Source: Adiantum capillus-veneris
Lineage: Eukaryota > Streptophyta > Polypodiopsida > Polypodiales > Pteridaceae
DNA length: 64,000 nucleotides
Assembly: GCA_014529385.2 (NCBI GenBank)
Contig: CM043966.1
Location: 38,808,037-38,872,036, forward strand
Reading direction: 5' to 3'
The notes under the pieces are model-generated. The model had not been told where the DNA came from and did not search any database. It saw only the letters and a program-made list of their open reading frames with translations. Of this stretch, positions 1-11,789 are shown in pieces. A program made the translations under genes and the position numbers. How positions within the stretch are numbered: the first letter of the stretch is position 1; the number at the start of each line of letters is the position of its first letter.

Positions 1-84
1 CTATGTACACATATATACATGAGGCTAGTTGGGAAGATTTTTGGCATGACCTAGTGACTTTATTATTATCCAAAATTCCTAACA
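1..84 (-). repeat. Start of 3' LTR of the Tat-like element (cut by the window edge)
   Basis: Bases 1-52 match 6,921-6,972. On the minus strand the LTR may begin TGTTAGGAATTTTGG, ending on the plus strand near position 84. The rest of this LTR lies outside the window. Confidence 0.65.
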
Positions 85-264
85 TAGCTTGCCAACTCCT
101 GCTAGCCTGTTTGATCATTCATGACAAGCAGAGGTTTCTAGGGTGAACAACTATTGCAGCTCATTCCCAGAAACCTCATTTTCATTCCCAAATGTCTCCA
201 CATTGTGTTCCTCTACCAATAGCATCTCATCTGTCACAATTGTCATCAAACGTGCCTAGTATTT

Positions 265-1260
265 CTATAGTCTATAACCATTAACATAATATTTATGTTG
301 TGCACCACTCAAATAAGCCAACTGATATGTGCCATTATTAAATTTGTTCACAACAATAAAAGGACATTCCCATTTGGTTTGAAACTTCTTTTGAAAGGTA
401 TTGTTCAACTTACTATTGTATCGCAATACCAAATCACCCTTTTCAAATTTCTTATCCTCCACGCATTCATTGGCTTTTAGCTGAGCCTTCTTTGACACTT
501 CCTCATAGTAGCTTAAAGCTAAAAATCTATCCAATTGCAAACATTGTGAATCCAATAACCTTTTCTGCAAGGTATCTGTTTGCTCTTCATCTCCCAATGA
601 CAATAGCTTGAGTGCAGGAATCTCCAATTCAATTGGCAATAAAGCTTCCTTGCCATAAAGGAAGTGATAAGGAGAAGATCATGTGCTCGTTCTGATAGTA
701 GTTCTCTAGGCCCATAATGCACAAGGCAACTGTAAATCCCAAGTCTTCCCATGTGTCTGGGCCATCTTTGTCAAGATCTTTACCAACTCTCCATTGAATC
801 TCTCATTGAGACCATTGCATTGTGGATACTAACGAGAACTGTACCTATGCTATATATTGAGCTTCTTGCATAAGAAATCGAACAGCTCCCCTCTAAATCC
901 TGGTCCTTACTGGTAATCTTCTTGACCGCCTTGGCTTCTGGCCATCATGACAAATAATCCACTGCTATCAAAATGTAAGCATTTCTTTTCCTAGTCATAG
1001 GTAAGGGACCAATAGCATCAAGACCCCATTTTTCAAACACATTAAAAGCTATAATTTTTTGTCGCAATTCGGGCTTCAAAATTCTCTTTCCCATCTTTTG
1101 GTAAGGAAAACACGACTTGCACCAATGGTTAACATCCCCCTAAATGCTTGGCCATACATAGCCTTCTTGCCAAATTTTATGCAACATGAAGGCTTCATGG
1201 AAAAATGGCCTCCACAAGATCCCTCATGATTTTCTTCCAAGATCTTGTAGATTTACTCTT
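265..1260 (-). pseudogene. Integrase of Tat-like element (broken)
   Basis: The C-terminal part (265-639, 124 codons open) carries the integrase tail pattern with KFEKGDLVLRYNSKLN and FQTKWECPFIVVNKFNNGTY, like the post-core domain that binds DNA. Upstream on the minus strand, other frames give AYILIAVDYLS and WPEAKAVKKIT near 900-985 (start of the catalytic core) and CNGLNERFNGELVKILTK near 760-830 (the segment holding the last catalytic Glu region). Remnants near 1,080-1,260 look like the zinc-binding N-terminus. Frame changes between these pieces and internal stops make it non-functional. Confidence 0.75.
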
Positions 1261-1261
1261 T

Positions 1262-2009
1262 CTAGGACACACGACACAAAACCAAATCACTTCCTTTCAT
1301 GTAAATCACATCATCAAGCATTTTGTATTTCTTGGCTTTTCTTATAAACACATACTTTTTGGAAGATGGTAAACCTTCAGGGAAGACACCTGTCAACAGA
1401 AAATCCATCTCCTTTGATAACACATCCCTCCCATGATATAAAGGGGAATTTTCCTTCAACACAAACACACAAGTGATCATTTCTTGGGCAGCATCATGAG
1501 CTTCTTCATTTTGAGACCTCTCAATATGCTGCAAACTCCATGCTTCAAAATTTTTGAGCAACAATTTCACCTTGAAGCATAAATTCTTCAGTTTAGGATT
1601 CGTATTCTTCCATAATCCCAATACTTTCTTCACAACCAACATGGCATCTCCTTATGATCTGTAAGCGTCTAATTCCCAATTATAAGTAAATGTGCAAACC
1701 ACCTTCAAGAGCCATGTACTCTACATCATTGTTACTTTTTGCATCAAGTTTGAACCCTTGCTTTCTTATAAGCTTCCCTTGTGCATCATAAATGACAATG
1801 CCTCTTGAAGTAGTGTCATGAATTCTTTGATAAGAACCATCAAAGTATAACAATGAAGCATTAGAGATGGAAAGAGTTTTGACTTTCTTCTTTCGCACAA
1901 CCTCTTCTTTAACCAAAAGAGAAGGTGTCTTTATAAGCGAATAAATTTGCCAAGGTAGCTCGAGTACTCTCTTCCACCAAAAAGGTGAACTGGAACTCTT
2001 GAAGTTCAA
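1262..2009 (-). pseudogene. Additional RNase H-like domain of Tat-like element
   Basis: Two open pieces, 1,680-2,009 and 1,262-1,642. The first has LLYFDGSYQRIHDTTSRGIV, with the first catalytic Asp in the DGS motif, followed by NNDVEYMALEGGL, where Glu matches the second catalytic position. The second has LQHIERSQNEEAHDAAQEM, matching the last motif (normally N-x-x-AD-x-LA; here AHDAA, so degenerate). This order is that of the archaeal-type RNase H found between RT-RH and integrase in Tat elements. The two pieces are not joined in one frame. Confidence 0.7.
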
Positions 2010-2097
2010 TAACCCATCTCATCATTGTCGTTGGTATATTATTTGAATTAGTGAACGGCTCGGAAAGCAATGAATAACTGGTGAGAAAGGTGAATGA

Positions 2098-3260
2098 CTA
2101 TCGCAGTCCAAAGGAAACTAGTGACAAAAGCGTCTGCCCTAGGATTCTGGGTGCATAGTCCTGGTCGTTCTTCTTGTGCACTTTTTTGGTGTATGAGGAG
2201 AGGGACCGAGAGTGCCCTACCCGACTCCTAAAACAAAACAAAACAAAATAAAACTTTTGTAGCAAGTAGTGTCTGAATCGTCTACAAGCATAAACCATAC
2301 TGGTCATCACAAATTCAATTTCAAAGAAATCTCTTTCATGAGGAGTCTTCACTCTACTAGCATATAAATAGGCTTCATATAGTGAGATTCCTTCTCCTTA
2401 TGGAATAACATGGCCCCAATGGCATCATCTCCCACTGATGGATTAACATAAAATTCCTTTTCCTAGTTAGGATCTTTCATAATGGGTAGTGTAATCAAAA
2501 CCTCTTTAACTTTGTCAAAAACAACGTCACAATCATGAGACCACTCCAAGGGACCATTTTTAACTTATTGCTGCAATGGATACAATAGTTGTGATGACAA
2601 AGGTATGAGACGAGACATATATTTAACCTTCTATATGAAAGTGGCCAAATGTCTGGTATCTTTTGGAGATGACATCAACAACAAAGCCTCCACTTTCTTT
2701 GGATCCGCTTCAATTTCATTTTTTGAAATCACATGTCCAAAAAGCTTCACCCGTGGCTGTGCCAAATGACACTTTTTAGGGTTCAACTGACCCCCACATA
2801 CCTTACAAAAGTCATTTCAAGATTTTGAGCATGCTCTTTCCTTGAGTTGTATACACAGAAATCATCTATGAACCCTTTGACAAACTTCCCAAGAAACGGG
2901 GTAAGGACCCAATCCACTTTTCTTTCAAAAGCTCAAGGCCCATTTGTTGTCAACCCAAAAGGAAGGTAAAAAAGAAAAAACAACCCCATGGCGTGATAAA
3001 AGTCGTCTTTTTTTTGTCTTCAATAGCAAGGATAAGATGAAAATACCATGAATAACCATCACAGACACTATATCTTTCAAAACCAGCCATTGCATCTAAA
3101 AGTTGATCAATGAAAGGAAAAGGGTTAGGATCTTTCTTGGTCACTACATTTAATGGCTTGTAATCAACACAAACTCGCCAACGCCCATCTTTCTTTGGAG
3201 TTACCACTATAGGGTTCACCCATTCAGCATTTTGGCACAATGAACCCTGCATCCAAAAGC
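2098..3260 (-). pseudogene. Reverse transcriptase and RNase H of Tat-like element (broken)
   Basis: The 2,950-3,252 piece reads WVNPIVVTPKKDGRWRVCVD then YKPLNVVTKKDPNPFPFIDQ, the finger and palm motifs of gypsy RT; the following Gly-Tyr-Ser motif is present as DGYSWYFH. The catalytic loop survives near 2,850-2,885 as FIDDFCVYNSRKEHAQ, in a different frame. The RNase H part continues toward 2,350, where HERDFFEIEFVMTSMVYACR is recognisable. Several frameshifts and stops separate the motifs. Confidence 0.75.
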
Positions 3261-3388
3261 TTATCCACTTCTTCTTTTAAAGCATTCATGTGCTCCTTAC
3301 CCATCCTTCTTAATTTCTATCTTATTGGCTTTGCCCCTTCAACTAGCTCGATCTTCATAGGATCCCCAACAAAACCCCTTATCTCCTA

Positions 3389-4060
3389 TTATGAAGTGAT
3401 GAAAAGATTTGGAAACCTATCCAACATTGCTAAGTACTCCCTTCTTTCTCCTTGTGTCAAATCAGTACTCATCACTTTCTTCAATGGCAGTTCCTCCTTA
3501 GGTTGCACCAACTCTTCAAGTTGCTCTAAACGGCTTGAAGCATTTATATTCCGTGATATTTGCAACATTTCACCAACTTCCCTCTTCTCTTCATCCAACA
3601 ACAAGAATGATACTTCACCCTCATCACTAGAATTGGAGCAGAGCTACTTTCTGAATCTTTAGAACTGTCTTCATTGGTAACTTCAGAGTCAGCATTCTCA
3701 CTCACATCTTCTAGTGCCATAGGTTGCTTGGTAGTCATATCAAAGACCTTTTTTCACGCTTCCTGCCATACACACATATTGTGCCCTTGTTCCAATCTTG
3801 CACAACACCACAATATCTCTCAGCGAAGGTTATTCCAAAATGAGAGGAAAAGCTCCAAGACCAGCTGGCATAACATGAAAGTTTATTATAACCTTCACGT
3901 AAAGACTTCCAATTCCAAATATTTAATCATCCCCAAACACTTCACTTTGGCATGGTTTGCTAGTTGAATCCAAAACCCGGAGCTTTCGCATGTAATGAGA
4001 TCCAGTCTCTCGACACATGACTATGTCACACAAACTTGAGCACCTCCATCAATGTACGCC
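3389..4060 (-). pseudogene. Aspartic protease and linker of Tat-like element
   Basis: Near 4,030-4,060 the minus strand encodes EAYIDGGAQVCVT, which fits the retropepsin active-site motif (D-[ST]-G-[AS]) with a Gly at the Ser/Thr position. Downstream, 3,389-3,604 and 3,544-3,738 hold acidic linker sequence of the kind found between protease and RT in gypsy polyproteins. No continuous frame remains. Confidence 0.5.
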
Positions 4061-4262
4061 TCTCCCATGCCCACACCTTTGTGCCAAGCGTTCACCACAT
4101 GACAAATGTCGGGTAACTCTCCCACAACCAACACTCTGACTTGTCCATGCTTCGGCTCTTTCTCTCAATTCACTAATGACTTCCACTGCCTCTTGAGTTT
4201 GGGCACCATATTCATCAACTACCCAAAAGTAAAATCTACTTTCCTCCCAATCAGGTCTTCCT

Positions 4263-5497
4263 TTAAACTGTAAGTTGTTTGGCCTTCTCCCGAAGGTAAA
4301 TCTGCACTTCAATCCATCTACAAGGTCTTCTCTTGCTCTTGGCTTTGGCACCTTCACCCTCTTTCTCCTTCCCTTTATTTTTTCTAGGACCTGGCATAGC
4401 ATAGCCTTCCCTTTCTCTTTTTCCCACGGACATCACATCTACTTCTTTCTTTTCAACCCGCACAATATCCACATGACCACCAGAGGTTGAAGCCTGATTT
4501 TCATGCTCAGTACCTTGATCTCCTCGTATATCCAATTCATAATCATTAGCCCTGTTAGGAATCTGTTGGGGAAGTGGGAACATATCACCTCCCAATCTTG
4601 TTGGCTTTGAAAAATAAGTGTTGATATGACCAAGTTCACCACAATTATAACAGGTAAGAATGAATCTCCTCTGCAGCTCAAAACCGCCTTGTCCACAACC
4701 CGCATTAGTATTAGGCTGAGCTTCACATGCTGGGAATTCCTCTACCACATCCACCATGACCAGGACCACCTCCACCTCCACCTCCAAGAACACTAAGTTG
4801 AAATTCCTACATCATGGTCATCATGTCTTGCATATTTCAATGTAATTGTTCAGTATTAGCAGCCCTTTGAACAGGTTGGCCTCCAGCTTTTTCTTGATTT
4901 TCTCCTCCTTTTGGCCACCATTATTTTTCACAGGGATGGCTTTCCCATACTCATTAAGTCTTTGAGCCTTCCATTGTTTCTCTTTGGCGATAGTGACTGC
5001 CTCCTCGAAGGTGGCGGGCATTTTCAACTCAACTTTGAACTTCAGACTTTCCTTTAATTTTTCCACAAAATAATCCTTCTTTAACATGGATGGAGGATCT
5101 CATTTCCCAAAGATGGGGCCCATAAACAGGTGAACTTCATGGAAAAATCATCAACACTTTGATTATCCTTCTAAGTGTACGCTAGAATTTCATGCCAAAC
5201 TTCATCAGGTACTTCAATGGATCTCTATTATGCTAGGAAAGCTTGCTTCACACAATTGTAGTCCAAAACTACCCCTGGATTTTGTGCCTGCACCAACTCT
5301 TCATGATTGTGTAAGCAAACTTTTGCCTCATCCTGTAAATTGTATTGAAGTAGCCGCAACAATATATCTTGGTATAGTATATTCCACAATAAGCAATTGA
5401 CTTCCAACTTTTCAATAGAAGTCTTTGCATTCTCATTAGGCAATCCATGAAAATGTGGACACTCGTCTGCCATGTTGATTGATTGCCACAAAAACAC
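4263..5497 (-). pseudogene. Gag of Tat-like element (broken)
   Basis: Three pieces on the minus strand. 5,228-5,497 has FHGLPNENAKTSIEKLEVNC, the start of a plant gypsy capsid (retrotrans_gag). 4,821-5,087 has the capsid C-terminus including FEEAVTIAKEKQWKAQRLNE. 4,263-4,793 has a zinc knuckle CYNCGELGHI followed by further basic sequence; the last Cys of the CCHC box is missing (the sequence reads NTYFS). Frames differ between pieces. The ATG for the N-terminal piece is not certain. Confidence 0.75.
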
Positions 5498-5774
5498 TTA
5501 CATGTGACGTCGAAAGCTCAAGGGATGTTGATGGATCACTCGAGTGCCTAATCCACCTCACACTGGGTAACCTAGCCCCCAGTGTTTAGATTCACAAAAC
5601 CTCGCTACCCTCCAAAGGATGCAATCCAATTATACGACCACCTCGAGTGTTCTCCACAGTTTTCACATACATAGGCGGTTGTCCATTAAGGACCCACATC
5701 CCCTTTACATTCTCTACCTGCAGAATAGACATATCTCATAAAAATTTGAGCATGGGAGCACTTTCTCCTCAATG

Positions 5775-5789
5775 GGGTCACCAAAACGG
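5775..5789 (-). other. Primer-binding-like site of the Tat-like element
   Basis: Just inside the 5' LTR the minus strand reads TTTTGGTGACCCCATTGAGG. A TGG start a few bases after a CA LTR end is the usual position of the tRNA primer-binding site. The tRNA is not identified. Confidence 0.5.
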
Positions 5790-7005
5790 TGTTATCATGC
5801 AAATGAGAAGGAAAATGAATGCCTCTATAGCCTTGCTCGAGCCACACCATCAGAAGGAAGAACTATGGCACGACTTAAAACACTAGTGGTAAACACCTGG
5901 AGAGATTTATGAAAAACCCTCCAAGCATAGAACACACTCAAAATTAGGAGAAACAAAGGACATCATGACAAATTTCGTCTTGTGGAGATGTTCGTAGAGT
6001 ATCCATAGACAAAAGAGAGAAGAAATGAAGAAGTGGCCACTCGAACATGGAGGTGTCCTTTGACTTCTTTCTCTTGCTAAAAAATGAGCTCTCTAGAAGT
6101 TGTGCAGGTGTTGTAGCTACTAAAACGGGGGATTTATTATCTTTTATCCCCAAAAATTTTCTCTATATTCTTAACCAACAAGGTTCTCTCCTCGGGCATC
6201 TTTTAATTGGCTCCTTTTAAGCCTTTTTTGGGCAACAAATGAGATGTCAGTGACCCTTTGACCAAGGAATGGGGTGGGGGTAAGTGGTATGGAACCAAAA
6301 TAAGTGGCCAGGCACCTTCCCAAGTAGTGTGAACTCCCAAAATGCACCATTTCCTTCCCTGCGAGCCCACAGCCCCCATAACCAAGCCTTGAGATAGCTC
6401 CTCTCTCTTTGATACACCTATAGTGGGCACCCAACGTGCCCTATATACTCCCCACTTTCCCTTTTCCTCTTCTCGTGTGTATAATCTCCCTGCAACATGG
6501 CAACCTCCTCTTCATTCCTCCCAAGCCCAAAACATTCCAGCTCTCTCCCCAAGCATAAGAACTTCTTAGACAATTTTCCCTGAGGCATAACTTGCTGCTT
6601 CAGTCAATAAATGACGCTCCATCACCTTGGCTATCTCTAAAAATGTAAAACTTCAGCTTTGTTTTTTTAGACCCCCAAGTTGGCCCAGTTGCCCGTGTCG
6701 CATGCACCCGCATTCACTTCCTAAGTTGAGACTTCCCACTTCGGATGCTCATAACTCATGATGTACAAGTCTGATTCATGAGTTATAAAGCACGAGTAAA
6801 TATAATTATTAAAACACATATTTTGGAGTCTCAAACAACCAAAAACATCAATATTCAAGCTTGGAAAAATCACACCTTTGTACATGAATTTTTACATGGT
6901 CACTTCCAAGACTTGCAAGGCTATGTACACATATATACATGAGGCTAGTGGGCAAGCTTTTTGGCATGACCTTGGATTTATGCTCATCCAAAAAATGCAT
7001 GAAAA
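5790..7005 (-). repeat. 5' LTR of the Tat-like element
   Basis: Runs from TGTTATCATG (plus-strand left end, next to the primer-binding-like site) to about 7,005. The outer ~50 bases match the left edge of the window. It holds no coding sequence; ORFs here, such as that at 6,171-6,434, are incidental. The right boundary is uncertain because the counterpart copy has diverged. Confidence 0.65.
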
Positions 7006-7317
7006 CATCTACTACTAATGTCTTCAAAATGCCGTGACATATTGGTTCCAACCAACAAACTCCGGAAGCATCATTGGCTTGCATTCTGAATCCCAATGTG
7101 CAACCAAAAGCAATCTACCAAGTGCATCATTCACAACTCGCTCTTGTTGAAGCGATTTACTTTTTAGGAAGTGCTATGATGATGATGGACAATGAGCATT
7201 GGAAGAGAGCATAGAAGAAAACTGGTGAGTTTGGATTAGGGTGGGTTTTCATCGCCCACATAACATGCTATGCAAAATGACCTATTGTAGAAATGCTATG
7301 TTCAAGTAAAAGAACGT

Positions 7318-8854
7318 GTGCAAAGGGTAATTCTTAGCAATATTCAGCTTTTTGGATGTACCATAGTCAGCGACGGCTTGTCCAATTTACAAAGAAAACC
7401 ACTAATTAATTTAATGATCGTTTCACCTAAAGGAAAACATTTGTTCGTCCAGTGGATTCACATGGTTCAGTTAAGTATGGGGTTTATATTGTTGATGTAA
7501 TTTCCTTTGTGATAGAGGAAGTGGATGCTAAACATGTACCCAAATTGTGATGGACAATGCAAATAATTGCAAGAATGCCGGCAAAATTTTGAAGCGACGG
7601 TACCCGCATGTTTTTTATTTTGGGTGCAATACACATGGTTTCAATCCTGTATTAAAAGATTGGTATAAAAGTGACGATACCAAGTGGTTTGCCTCTATTG
7701 ATGATACTACTCACCAACTTGTGAGATTTATGTTCAAAAGACAGAGAGTATTAGATATTTTTGACCTTGCGTGTTAGTTATGTTAAAACTACCTGCAGAG
7801 GCTAGATTTTGCACTCACTTCTACACTTTTGAGTCTCTTCTTTGACACAAAGATGTAGTTCTAACTACATCTACAAATATGGAATTTCATGACTGGGAGA
7901 GTGAGCATAACAAAAAAATGGAAGAGAAAATAAAAGTTTTAAGGACAATGCTTATTAAAAAAACTTGGTCAAGTAGTGTGATGGATGCACCTCAGGTAAT
8001 GATGCCTCTGTATGCCATACAAAATCTTGACGAGAGGGCACCCAATATCGAAAAAGTATGGATGCTATAATAGACTATCCAAAGGAGGTTGGAGCGTCCT
8101 AAAAAATTAGAGCAACCGGTAATAGAAAAGCATTGGCATGATGCATTCTCTCCTTGAAAAAAGAAAGTCCACTTGAAGTACTTTCATGCTAGATGGATTT
8201 AAGCGTGCACACCATTAGACAATGTTGCTTACATGTTAGATCTCGAATACTGGAATATTGACTTGATGTCCAATGTTGAAGTGGTTCATGATTTTTACAC
8301 AATGGTAAACACTTTCTATGCCAATGTTGATGATCCTGTAAGATATATAAAAGGAATTTTCTCCTTTTGATTGAAAGAAGGTCTAGTTTCAAACTCTCTT
8401 GTCCAACAAATGGCAAAAAAGAAGCTTGCATGGAAATGCATGGTGGATGATGAATGGTGGAGAACACTATGCTTTGTTGCGTAATCTTGCAATGAAGGAT
8501 TTAAGTCAGTGTTCTTTGAATTCAAGCTCAGAAAGAAATTGGAGCATGTACAAATATATTCACAGTACTACTTGCAATTGACTTCTTGTGGATCCTACAG
8601 ATAAACTTGTTTACATATATTGCAATGAAAAAATTCTGCGGCACATTGAAAGCAAAGAACATGAAGGAGATATGCCCAGATGGATATATGATTGCGATGA
8701 TGTAGAAGACGAACATTTTGACGTTGGACCTGTGTTGTGCACAAGCCTTGAGCTAGAGAAAAATATTGATATAGACTCAGACGAGCTCAATCAAGCATGC
8801 AACAAAGTAGACATAGATGACATAATGTTGGAAAATGAGAACAATGAAGATTAA
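7318..8854 (+). pseudogene. hAT-family transposase relic (DUF659 plus C-terminal dimerisation region)
   Basis: hAT transposases cut and paste DNA in the nucleus with an RNase-H-fold catalytic core. Seen in order: CTIVSDGLSNLQRKPLIN near 7,350-7,410, matching the DUF659 block with the first catalytic Asp in SDG; VMDNANNCKNAGKIL at 7,550-7,590, matching the second Asp block; CNTHGFNPVLKDW, the downstream conserved His block; and at the C-terminus SERNWSMYKYIHS (8,530-8,570) followed by DKLVYIYCNEKIL, the conserved hAT dimerisation tail. The pieces lie in different frames with stops (for example between 8,070 and 8,400). No terminal inverted repeats were recognised. Confidence 0.8.
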
Positions 8855-10061
8855 GCAGCAATTTCATTGACTTTGCAAAATAGTGTCTCTAGTAAAAGAG
8901 CATAAATGAAAGTGTACTTTATGTTATAATAGATTTTGAAGTACAATAGGAGTTGTCTCTTGCAACCCCGGTGGTTTGTATTCATTGGCCATGCCAAGTA
9001 TGGTATATAGGCCTTCATTAATTGCCACACCACACAATGTGCATGTGGACATATTTTGCATTTGCCTCACCAAGCATATCAGATGGTAATAGTGTCCATA
9101 TGGCAACATTCCAATCATCGAAGACTTTATAGCATATGGGACATTGGTTGGTGGAGGAACTGCTAGCCACATTTGAGATGTTTACAACCTCAGGATACGT
9201 TAAAAAGTGGGAGATGTGATTGCCTTGGTGTATAGGATTTAAATGTTGAGAAAGGCCCTACACATCTTGACTAAGCTTGTTAAGTTGCACTTCAACCATA
9301 GCGGTGGTCAAGGGAGGGGTCCGCACTTGCAATAGTCTCACTACTTCTTGCTCTTTCTCTGCGATCTTTGCCCCCATACTTTCTTTAACCTTGCTCAACT
9401 CTATTCTAGCCCCTTCCACAATCCCGGGGGATTCACTATTAGTAATGGGGGGATGTCACCTGCGTGCATCAAAATTAGGGAAACCCCCCTATGTACGGTA
9501 TCTTACTTGCTAACCTACCCCCCTACATACGGACAAGATACAGACGTTCTCGCAATGAGCCATCCCCCCTCATACGGATTTTGTACAGAATGTAATGACC
9601 CACTATTTTATGTATACTAGTAACATAACAATTTTAGAAACACATGCTTTTGCAAAAATACATGTTGAACTACAAATGAACAGAAGTGTACATTGTACTG
9701 TGTTTTCATTTGCAATAGATGTTAAGAGAACAAACCATGAAAAGCAACAAATATAATGAATACTAAATTAGAACAAATCAATCGTTTCAATGTAATTTCT
9801 CAAAAAACAAATAGCATTTGCCTTGTAAGCTGATACAAATCTCAATCTCAAAACATATGATACTAGCCACCTACTTAGTAGGCTTCTCACATGGGATTTA
9901 AGGCAACATATGAAATAGATTGTTCTCTAAATAACAAATAATGCATACTCTTAAACAACCATGAAAAACCTCACTCATCTAGTCAAGACACATTACAAAA
10001 CAATCCATTAAAAGATTAATCTTTTTGAACAAAAACAATTATATGTTATATGAATGCACGT
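8855..10061. other. Non-coding stretch left of element 2
   Basis: No coding region can be supported. 9,430-9,600 holds loosely repeated segments built on a run of C followed by a TACGG-type motif. A phrase ending ACATGGGATTTAAGG near 9,890 recurs in similar form at 18,640 and 18,690, on the other side of the retrotransposon that begins at 10,062. Confidence 0.4.
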
Positions 10062-11789
10062 TGTCAAAGAGTTGGCGGTCTTGCCAGGAAGGCGCCGGGC
10101 CTCTAGCTGTGAGGGTTTGTGGGGAGACTGTGTAGCTTTTCACTTAAGCAAGCTTAGTGTTTGTAGAAAATTCATTGTGTGTAGCCATTGGAATCTCACA
10201 CGTAGACACACACAAACGCACACGTGAAACCCTCAAAACAAGACAAAGAGAAAAACATCAAGGCTTTGATCGTATCTAATCAAAGGTAGGATGAAAGGGT
10301 TCACTGATGCATTTATAATAGCAAGTCCCTGTGCTCCAAATAAACTGCGAATGGTTCTTTGAAATTGTAACTTAGTGCTTACAAAGATGTAGATATTTTG
10401 CCTAGCGATAGGAATGAGCCGTGTATACAAGTCTTCTTGGTTCATAGTAATATTAAGAAAGCAAGACTCAACCCCTAGAGGAGAATAAATATGTGCACAT
10501 CGAAAGAATTAGAGTAGTCTAGTAGTGGCAAAATAAGAGGAAGTGGAGAAAGAAGAATCTCTTGCAGTCTTTCCGGCCCAAAGAGAAACACAATTCTCTA
10601 TTGGAAGTGGATTTTACGGCTAATACAAACGTTAATTCTAATATGTTGCACAAAAGGAAAGGGTTGAAAAGTTACACCATCGGGGTTATTCATCTAAGAA
10701 AGCTCAGAAAGTAGTCCAAACAATGGAGGAGAGAGACAATCAACACACAAAGACCCACACAATCTTTATCCAAAGAAGTGAAGCACACCTTAAGACTTGT
10801 GATGTTGTAGCCAACTTGATGAAGTAGATGATGCGTAGTAGTCCCCAACACCGTTTGCAAGCCACCAACAATGCGTCTTTATTGAAGAAAGAAGGTTACA
10901 TAGAGTGTATGAGTATTACAAGTGAGAAGATAGAAGGCTTGAGGCATGAAGTAACAAGCTCAAGATGTGTTGGGCTGAAATTGAGAGAAAGTTTTCCTCA
11001 CGGAGATGGTTAGGAGGTTGGGTGATGGCTTGATAGAGTGGCTTGATTATGGGGATTGCTTGAGCACTTGGTTGCTTGATGGTTTTCTTGATGATCAAGT
11101 GAGGAGCAAAAGGCTCTTTTTATAGGTGAAATTGCCTCTTGAAGAAGATATTTGCTTAGAAATATCCAAGGGATTTTTTGCGACAAGTGTCTCCCTTTTC
11201 AAAAATATCTTGAAATTATCTTCAAAGTTTCTAGATCTTTCTCTTCAAGAAATTTCTAGAGGTTCTTCTAGATCTATCTAGAGGTTCTTCTAGATCTTTC
11301 TAGAAGTTCTTCTAGATCTTTCTCCAAATATCTTCTCCTTGCCGCCATAAGCCTCCAAGAGTAGCTTTATAAAAATTGAGAGAGAGCTTAGCATACATCA
11401 TGGATGACATCAAACAAACTCGTAACCACTTTTCTAAGGGATTTCACTAGGTCCCTAATCACTCCAAAGTGCACCTACTATGTGTAGAATGACACCTCAT
11501 GGGGTATACTATGACTAACGCCACTTTTGGCCATGCTATACATGTCATATGCCACCTAGGATGCCTAGTAGATAGGAGGTAAGTTTTATAGGCTTATTTC
11601 ATCATGGCTCCAAGAAGACGTTCACAAAGAAGTCCATTCCAGCAAGAGTGACACATCAGACTTCGACTAGCTTTTTGCATGCTACATAGAAAATGCATAT
11701 ACTTATGCATACTTAAGGTATACACATAAAATCCATAATATTGTAGGGCTTAGCTTCCGTTCCCACCATGCACGTGCCACGGCACGACA
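10062..11789 (-). repeat. 3' LTR of element 2
   Basis: Almost identical to 16,740-18,467 over its full 1,728 bp, with only scattered substitutions by eye. It contains about three copies of a ~24-bp unit built on TTCTAGATC and TCTAGAGG at roughly 11,238-11,325, which could act as an enhancer-type repeat; that is inference. ORFs within it are incidental. Confidence 0.95.

Larger units (their letters stand above)
1..7005 (-). mobile_element. Degenerate Tat-like Ty3/gypsy LTR retrotransposon
   Basis: Seen: read on the minus strand from right to left there is an LTR, a primer-binding-like site, gag with a CCHC knuckle, an aspartic protease motif, reverse transcriptase, RNase H, a second RNase H-like domain, and integrase. 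The first ~52 bases of the window reappear at 6,921-6,972 with only a few mismatches, so the left edge of the window lies inside the 3' LTR. Known: an additional RNase H between RT-RH and integrase is typical of the Tat lineage of plant gypsy elements. All domains are broken by stops and frameshifts, so the element is dead. The outer LTR boundaries (about 84 and about 7,005) are approximate because the two copies have diverged. Confidence 0.85.

Noticed and set aside
10233-11098. ORFs repeated at 16,911-17,776
   Set aside because: They are LTR sequence of element 2 present in both copies; no domain features.
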